Source of the DNA: Priapulus caudatus
Lineage: Eukaryota; Priapulida; Priapulimorpha; Priapulimorphida; Priapulidae
DNA length: 20,022 nt
Reading direction: 5' to 3'
NCBI RefSeq assembly: GCF_000485595.1
Contig: NW_014578038.1
Coordinates: 56,207-76,228, forward strand
Shown here piece by piece: positions 16,125 to 20,022 of the stretch (positions are counted from its first letter, which is position 1; every line of letters starts with the position of its first letter). The notes beneath the pieces are model-generated. The model saw nothing but the letters and a program-made list of their open reading frames with translations, searched no databases and was not told the DNA's origin. A program made the translations under genes and the position numbers.

Positions 16125-16440
16125 TTTATCTTTCTATACTCTCTCTTTCTCTCCCTCTCTTATGCGCTCTCTTTCTCTTTTTCTTTCTCTCTCTCTCTCT
16201 CTTCATCTCTCTCTGTCTCTCTCTCTCTCTTTCTCTTTCTCTCTCTCGCTCTCTTTCTCTCCTCTCTCTCTCTCTTTCTCTCCCCCCTCTCTCTCTCCCT
16301 CTCCCTCACTCCCCCATCTCTCCCTCTATCCTTCTCGCTCTCCCTCCCTCCCCCTGCCTCCCTCCCTCTCTTTCTCTCTCGCTCTTGATCACCTACGCAC
16401 ACTCTCTTGCTGTCTCGCTACCTCTCTCTACTCCACTTCT
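16125..16440. repeat. CT-rich repeat
   Basis: (CT)n with CCCTCC runs on the plus strand, the opposite strand polarity to the GA tracts further left. The copy in repeat B starts at about 19960 and runs off the window. LSLSLS frames are artefacts. Confidence 0.9.
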
Positions 16441-16621
16441 TCGCTCCTCACTCCTTTTCCTATCTGACTGTCTCCCACAAAAAAAGATTAAGATAAAGAA
16501 ATAGAAAAATAAAAACGTAGAAAAAGAACTCTACAAAAAAGACACGACAAAAAAGACAATGTGACGAGAAGAACGAGCACAAGCAGACGACGACGAATAC
16601 AAAGTCAAGTAAACGACTCAC
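16441..16621 (-). other. Intron between SKICH and first coiled-coil exon
   Basis: A-rich on the plus strand, no other feature seen. Confidence 0.6.
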
Positions 16622-16839
16622 AGCTCTCAGCTGCGCCGTCTCCCAGAACGCGACCTTTAGATTGCCCTCTGTGATGGCGGCACGTGGCTGCACGATCATG
16701 ATGTCATCCTCTTCCAGCGCGACAAAGTCCCCGCCGTCCGTGTCGCGGAATTGGAACGGCGTGCTGGCACCGCGCACCACGCCCACGTCGCTAACGTAAA
16801 CAAACTGGTAGAACTCGCCATCGTCGCCGGGAAGGTTCT
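16622..16839 (-). CDS. TAX1BP1/CALCOCO-like exon: C-terminal half of SKICH domain
   Basis: 218-nt exon, phase 1 in and phase 0 out. The acceptor is a T-run followed by ctgcag and the donor is GCT|GTGAGT. It encodes NLPGDDGEFYQFVYVSD, then GVVRGASTPFQFRDT, then an acidic linker (ALEEDDIMIVQPRA) and the start of the coiled coil. The pattern DDGEFYQF-YV---G-VRGAS-PFQFR is the hallmark of the SKICH domains of NDP52 and TAX1BP1, which bind FIP200/NAP1-type partners. It joins in frame to the exon at 15883-15996. The exon or exons for the first half of SKICH should lie to the right in phase 1, but none was found before a damaged tandem copy of this exon and unrelated sequence. TAX1BP1 and CALCOCO2 cannot be separated from this exon alone. 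Confidence 0.88.
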
Positions 16840-16873
16840 CTGCAGAAAAAAACAAGAGCGCGTTCGACATTGC

Positions 16874-16968
16874 CGTGTCGCAGAACTGAAACGGCGTGTT
16901 TGCACCGCGCACCACGCCAGCGTTGCTAACGCAAACAGAAACAAAAAAACAAGATCGCGTTCGACGTC
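16874..16968 (-). pseudogene. Damaged tandem copy of the SKICH exon
   Basis: This stretch repeats 16740-16873 in direct tandem but lacks about 40 bp that hold the ctgcag acceptor and the codons for NLPGDDGEFYQF. What remains encodes VSNAGVVRGANTPFQFCDT, against VSDVGVVRGASTPFQFRDT in the intact exon. The copy stays open in frame across the intervening T-run into the real exon. A pyrimidine-rich run ending gcgttag could serve as a substitute acceptor. Most likely a non-functional partial duplicate. Confidence 0.75.
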
Positions 16969-17220
16969 GGACGTGCACTTGTTTTTCGCAGCGCGACATT
17001 CAGGTCGTGTGCACCAAGATGGCGGTCTCTCCCTCACGCGTCGGCATTTTTTTATAATGTGTGATTCGGGTCACATATGTAATGAAGCAAATTCATTCAT
17101 AATTAGTGATTAGAAATTACACCGGCAGACTCGGTGACAGGGACTGGTCATTACGTTGCTGTTGAGTATTATCCGTGTGACTCGCTACCTCGCATCGTGC
17201 GTTGCATTATAACGCTCACG

Positions 17221-17700
17221 ATGTCTAATCGTTCTCTACTCTTCCACCAAGTCCTTACCACGCCAGTTGACAGCCGAATCAACCGACCGCCGATCATGGA
17301 TCACTACGCCGTTCGACGCCCCAACGAGGACCCGGCCGCCCAGGGGGAGCCACCCCACAAACGCTTTTGTGCGGACCAGGCCACCGTCCCCACCACAGCC
17401 AGGAACGCCGCCGGCCGCTCTACGGAATGCCCCTGCCAGCGGCTACTGAACACTGTCTCCGCACCGGCTCAGGACCGTTCCACCGGTCGGCCCACGTCTC
17501 CGAGGCCACGCCGTCTCATATATGGCGGGGTGCCGGGACAGCTCGCATACAGTAAGCGGAGCACCTTCCTCGATGATGTGCTCCGCTTCCGGCGGCTCAA
17601 CCCTGGATTTACGGTGGTGCACCTCAATGACACCACCGCCATCCAGATAGTTCCGATAGAGGAGGCTCCACTTCCCGGGGTTGCGCTGGAACACCAGTAA
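17221..17700 (+). CDS. Unrecognised 159-aa ORF
   Basis: Plus-strand ORF from ATG 17221 (A at -3; TATA-like cattataa just upstream) to TAA at 17698-17700; a second ATG is at 17296. The frame is open upstream to about 17134. The protein is Pro/Arg/Thr-rich and disordered-looking in its first half (EPPHKRFCADQ resembles a basic patch). The C-terminal half is more structured (STFLDDVLRFRRLNPGFTVV then HLNDTTAIQIVPIEEA). I do not recognise a family. GC content is well above its flanks, and it sits in non-duplicated sequence between the SKICH region and repeat copy B, so it may be a single-exon gene, part of a transposed segment, or a chance ORF. Confidence 0.45.
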   Translation: MSNRSLLFHQVLTTPVDSRINRPPIMDHYAVRRPNEDPAAQGEPPHKRFCADQATVPTTARNAAGRSTECPCQRLLNTVSAPAQDRSTGRPTSPRPRRLIYGGVPGQLAYSKRSTFLDDVLRFRRLNPGFTVVHLNDTTAIQIVPIEEAPLPGVALEHQ

Positions 17701-17725
17701 TGGCGCCAGCGCACCCACAACGCCG

Positions 17726-17878
17726 ACGGTACCTCCACCACCACGACGACGGCACGGACCACGGATCACCACGGCGGACGACCACGACGGACGACCACGA
17801 CAGACGACCACCACTACGGCGACGACCACGACGGACGACTACCACCACGGCTACGACCACGACGGACTGACATGGCCA
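17726..17878. repeat. GC-rich degenerate minisatellite (cgaccacgacgga)n
   Basis: Repeated ccacgacgga/cgaccac units right after the unrecognised ORF, ending where repeat copy B starts (17881). It yields low-complexity frames on both strands. Confidence 0.8.
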
Positions 17879-18116
17879 TAAGTGTGTAGACAGTAGACAC
17901 CGCTAGAGAACAGACACCTGTCTATAAAAGACACTTTGCATGCTTTCCTTGAGAGGCAATGACACATCGCCAGAACGGGTATCTGTATAAGAAGACTATT
18001 TTCGACTTTTGTTCGATTGACGGTTGCTTATACAGGCGAATTGTCTACAATTGCTTCTCAAGGTGGCACTAGAAGGATCATCAATGAGGCAGCATTACGC
18101 CTAGAAAATGTCTCAC

Positions 18117-18190
18117 CTTTGAGGCTTCTTGCTGAGACGACATCTCCTGCCTCAGTTCTGCCACCTGCTGGACAGCAGTTCGCAGTTTTT
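18117..18190 (-). CDS. TAX1BP1-like short coiled-coil exon, copy B
   Basis: 74 nt, phase 1 to 0, encoding KLRTAVQQVAELRQEMSSQQ then EASK. The acceptor is tttttgcag and the donor AAAG|GTGAGAC. Equivalent to 14310-14383 with a few conservative substitutions. It pairs with 18494-18587 (split codon G|AA, Glu). Confidence 0.75.
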
Positions 18191-18493
18191 CTGCAAAAAC
18201 ATTGCCATACGCACAATAATGACTGTCAATCCCTCACTCACTTATTTCCTAGTCCTAACCCTTGGCTAATTCCTACAGCTACATTAAGTCATACGCACAC
18301 TAAAGATTCCCTCACTCGCTCCCTAACCCTTACCCTTATCTAGAAACATCGTATACAACCGCACACAGTCAACGAAACGTCAACCGCTCGCAAAAACTAA
18401 CACCCTCCACCTTCCAGAAACGAAACGTAACACACTTGCGGCAAACAGAATGCCCCCCGCGGCCCTCCCAGTAGAACTTTGGCCGGCTCTTAC

Positions 18494-18587
18494 CGGTGTC
18501 TTCCTTGGCCTGCGTGATGGTCACCTCGTTTGTTTCGCCTATCTTTTCTAGTTGCTTTAGCTTTCCTTGCAGCTCAGTCTCCGTCGC
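18494..18587 (-). CDS. TAX1BP1-like coiled-coil exon, 94-nt type, copy B
   Basis: 94 nt, phase 0 to 1, encoding ATETELQGKLKQLEKIG then TNEVTITQAKEDT. The acceptor is AAG (ttcgaag) instead of the CAG of copy A; the donor is ACCG|GTAAGAG. Coding changes against 14684-14777 are few and keep the heptads. Confidence 0.78.
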
Positions 18588-19729
18588 CTTCGAATGAGTC
18601 GGGTAATTACTAGTTATACAACTGAGCTGATTGTAACTACAAGGTCTGACCCACACGGGGTCAGGGTGCGAAAATGATCAGGATGATATGTATCAGGGTG
18701 CGAAATTGACGGGAGTCCGGCGTCAAATACGCCCTGATTTACTGTCAGACTACCTGATTTGACATATGCAGGAGTCCGTGTGACTCCCTGAAAATTCTGC
18801 CATACTAACTAGTTCGGTCTGAAGCACGGCCTCGCAAAATTACTGTATTTTTTCAGCTAATGTCCGAAGAAAATTTGGCAGACGTGCAACTGCACATTAA
18901 TCTTACAAAATAAGCATATGCGTTATTGTTAATATCTTTAATTTTGAACCTCAGACTGCGGACTCCCTTATTTTGCTGTGGACTCCTTCTTTTTGAGGGT
19001 AGGGAATCCGTTGGACTCTCTTATTCAAAAGTTAATTTCTACCCCTGCGTATGGTGTAAGGTACCCCAGCAGAGCGAGTTTGATGCGGTCGATCTAATCG
19101 TCTCGTGTGACTGAAGGGCAGCTGCGGCCAATCACTGCGGCGAGAGGACATTCTATAGAACAATGCTTGGTGGCAAAGTGCGGATAGTCGACGCGTCCGT
19201 TCTATAGAGATGGTTTAACTGTGCAGCCGCCATTCAGGGGAAATGCCAACGGTGTGCTTGATAGACAGGCATATGCTCTACAGTTACATCCACTAACACG
19301 GGTTCGACTATAACTGCTATTTAACACGTTCCATGCGAAATTCGAGTCAGCTCGTTCGAACAATCAAAATGCACGCCCGCGAAACTATTATATAAACTAT
19401 TACTCTACAATGACCGGTTTTTCAGGTTAACGTGTTATAATGTTCTTGACATATTTGATGAAATGTTCAAACAGATATTGACAGAACGTCTATAGTAAAG
19501 TTCAAAATTGTAAAAATATTATGCTGTTCCTGTGTGTAAATAGGTGAAATTTCGATGTAAAGCATAGAAGAATATGCAAAAATTCCAGCACAGGGCGATA
19601 GATCCATTGTTAACAAGACAGCCTTGTTGAGCGAGTGCTGGGCTCTCTAACATTTCCCACAAGCTCTGCGAGGCGGGAGTAACTCGTGTTTCGCAGACAC
19701 CTCACGAGCACGCCTCACTTATGTCTCAC
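18588..19729 (-). other. Intron, copy B of the 1.1-kb intron
   Basis: Closely matches 14778-15882; no coding exon seen. Small indels (for example about 5 bp near 19594) separate the copies. Confidence 0.6.
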
Positions 19730-19843
19730 CTGCGAGGCCTCCTGCTGAGACGACATCTCATGTCTCAGTGCTGCCACCTGCTGGACGGCAGTTTGCAGCT
19801 TCTCCTGCAGGTCGTTCACCTCCTTCTCTAGAACCTCCTTTAC
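19730..19843 (-). CDS. TAX1BP1-like coiled-coil exon, copy B (VKEVLEKEVNDLQ)
   Basis: 114 nt, phase 0 to 0, 38 residues, equal to 15883-15996 except at the start (VKEVLEKEV for AKEVLEEEV). The acceptor is tgcgcag|GTA and the donor CAG|GTGAGAC. Splices in frame to 18494-18587. Confidence 0.8.
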
Positions 19844-20022
19844 CTGCGCACGAATAAATGCAGGAGGTGTGAGACAACGTGTCGAATCCGGCTTGTTGAA
19901 TTTTTTATAATGAGCAAACAGATCCGTATAGACTGGAGTGTTGGAAAAGGCAAGAGTTAATAACCTCTTTCTCTCTTTCTCTCCCTCTCTCATGCGCTCT
20001 CTTTCTCTTTCTCTTTCTCTTT

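Larger units (their letters stand above)
14077..16190. repeat. Large direct repeat, copy A
   Basis: Matches 17881 to the window end in order and orientation, starting agtgtgtagacagtagac. It carries the exons 14310-14383, 14684-14777 and 15883-15996 with their introns. The intron sequence is also closely conserved, so the duplication is recent. Confidence 0.88.
10633..16839 (-). other. TAX1BP1/CALCOCO-like gene, main exon series (partial at both ends)
   Basis: Overview of the gene. Eleven exons (16622-16839, 15883-15996, 14684-14777, 14310-14383, 13787-13880, 13176-13324, 12775-12891, 12147-12332, 11527-11625, 10633-10923, then 8187-8324) have GT donors and AG acceptors, and their phases join without a break. 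Family knowledge: TAX1BP1, CALCOCO1 and NDP52 are cytosolic autophagy receptors with an N-terminal SKICH domain, a long dimerising coiled coil and C-terminal zinc fingers. Seen here: the SKICH C-terminal half, then heptad-rich coiled coil, and a segment (RLGMATQAYISKCKECEKLK) that resembles the RLQMAADHYKEKFKECQRLQ region of vertebrate TAX1BP1. Missing: the first SKICH exons and start codon, and the zinc-finger exons and stop codon. The family call is firm; which paralogue it is, and whether the locus is functional, are inferred. Confidence 0.82.
17881..20022. repeat. Large direct repeat, copy B (continues past the edge)
   Basis: Homologous to 14077 to about 16190. It has an extra 50 bp or so near 18656-18705, where gtgcgaaa-tga/atcagg is locally repeated. 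All three exons keep their lengths and phases. Confidence 0.88.

Noticed and set aside
17443-17860. Val/Arg-rich minus-strand ORFs opposite the unrecognised ORF
   Set aside because: Low-complexity shadows of the plus-strand ORF and GC-rich minisatellite.
13787-18587. The three 94-nt exons as mutually exclusive alternatives
   Set aside because: Their length is not a multiple of three, but each has a downstream partner exon that restores the frame, so serial inclusion is possible and no exclusivity needs to be assumed.

Overview
The window is metazoan genomic DNA, most likely from an invertebrate. It has many short coding exons bounded by GT/AG splice sites, long introns full of microsatellites ((GA)n, (ACGC)n), TTAGGG-like degenerate repeats, a non-autonomous hAT-type element and a Gypsy-type LTR element. 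I cannot name the species. Almost all recognisable coding sequence lies on the minus strand, so genes read from high to low coordinates. No tRNA, rRNA or prokaryotic feature was seen.

Two gene families account for the exons. (1) A TAX1BP1/CALCOCO-type autophagy receptor lies at about 10.6-16.8 kb. It has a SKICH-domain exon (16622-16839) followed by ten coiled-coil exons whose splice phases join exactly, down to the exon at 10633-10923; the exon at 8187-8324 continues it. (2) A UBAP2/UBAP2L (Drosophila Lingerer) type gene lies at 0.4-2.85 kb. Five exons with matching phases run RGG-rich segment, EEW..EDW motif, KVFTPSG, SIDLESIL, Q-rich segment, ending ..PPSK at 415. Its next exon (the SAVEMPG..LDVQFGAxEFGS motif) should lie beyond the left edge.

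The locus is heavily rearranged. The SAVEMPG/QFGAxEFGS exon of UBAP2-type genes occurs twice (4622-4782, 7708-7859) on the wrong side of the other UBAP2-like exons. Each copy sits directly after TAX1BP1-like coiled-coil exons, inside a duplicated block (4219-6824, and 7310-8542 plus 10557 to about 11240). The second block is split by a 2.0 kb insertion with Gypsy features: two identical-length 158-bp LTRs, polypurine tracts, the last codons of a pol ORF and a possible 5-bp target duplication. Its interior carries 1.23 kb of host DNA with one complete and one truncated TAX1BP1-like exon, antisense to the element.

On the right, a block of at least 2.1 kb (14077 to about 16190, and 17881 to the edge) is directly repeated with three coiled-coil exons per copy. 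Between the copies lie the SKICH exon, a damaged tandem copy of it, and an unrecognised GC-rich plus-strand ORF (17221-17700). Introns hold a 914-bp hAT-like element (2980-3893), a 74-bp minisatellite, telomere-like repeats, polypurine tracts and duplicated splice junctions.

Either this is a real, actively shuffling locus producing TAX1BP1-like coiled-coil variants and possibly a TAX1BP1-UBAP2 hybrid, or part of it is uncollapsed haplotypes or misassembly. Sequence alone cannot decide.
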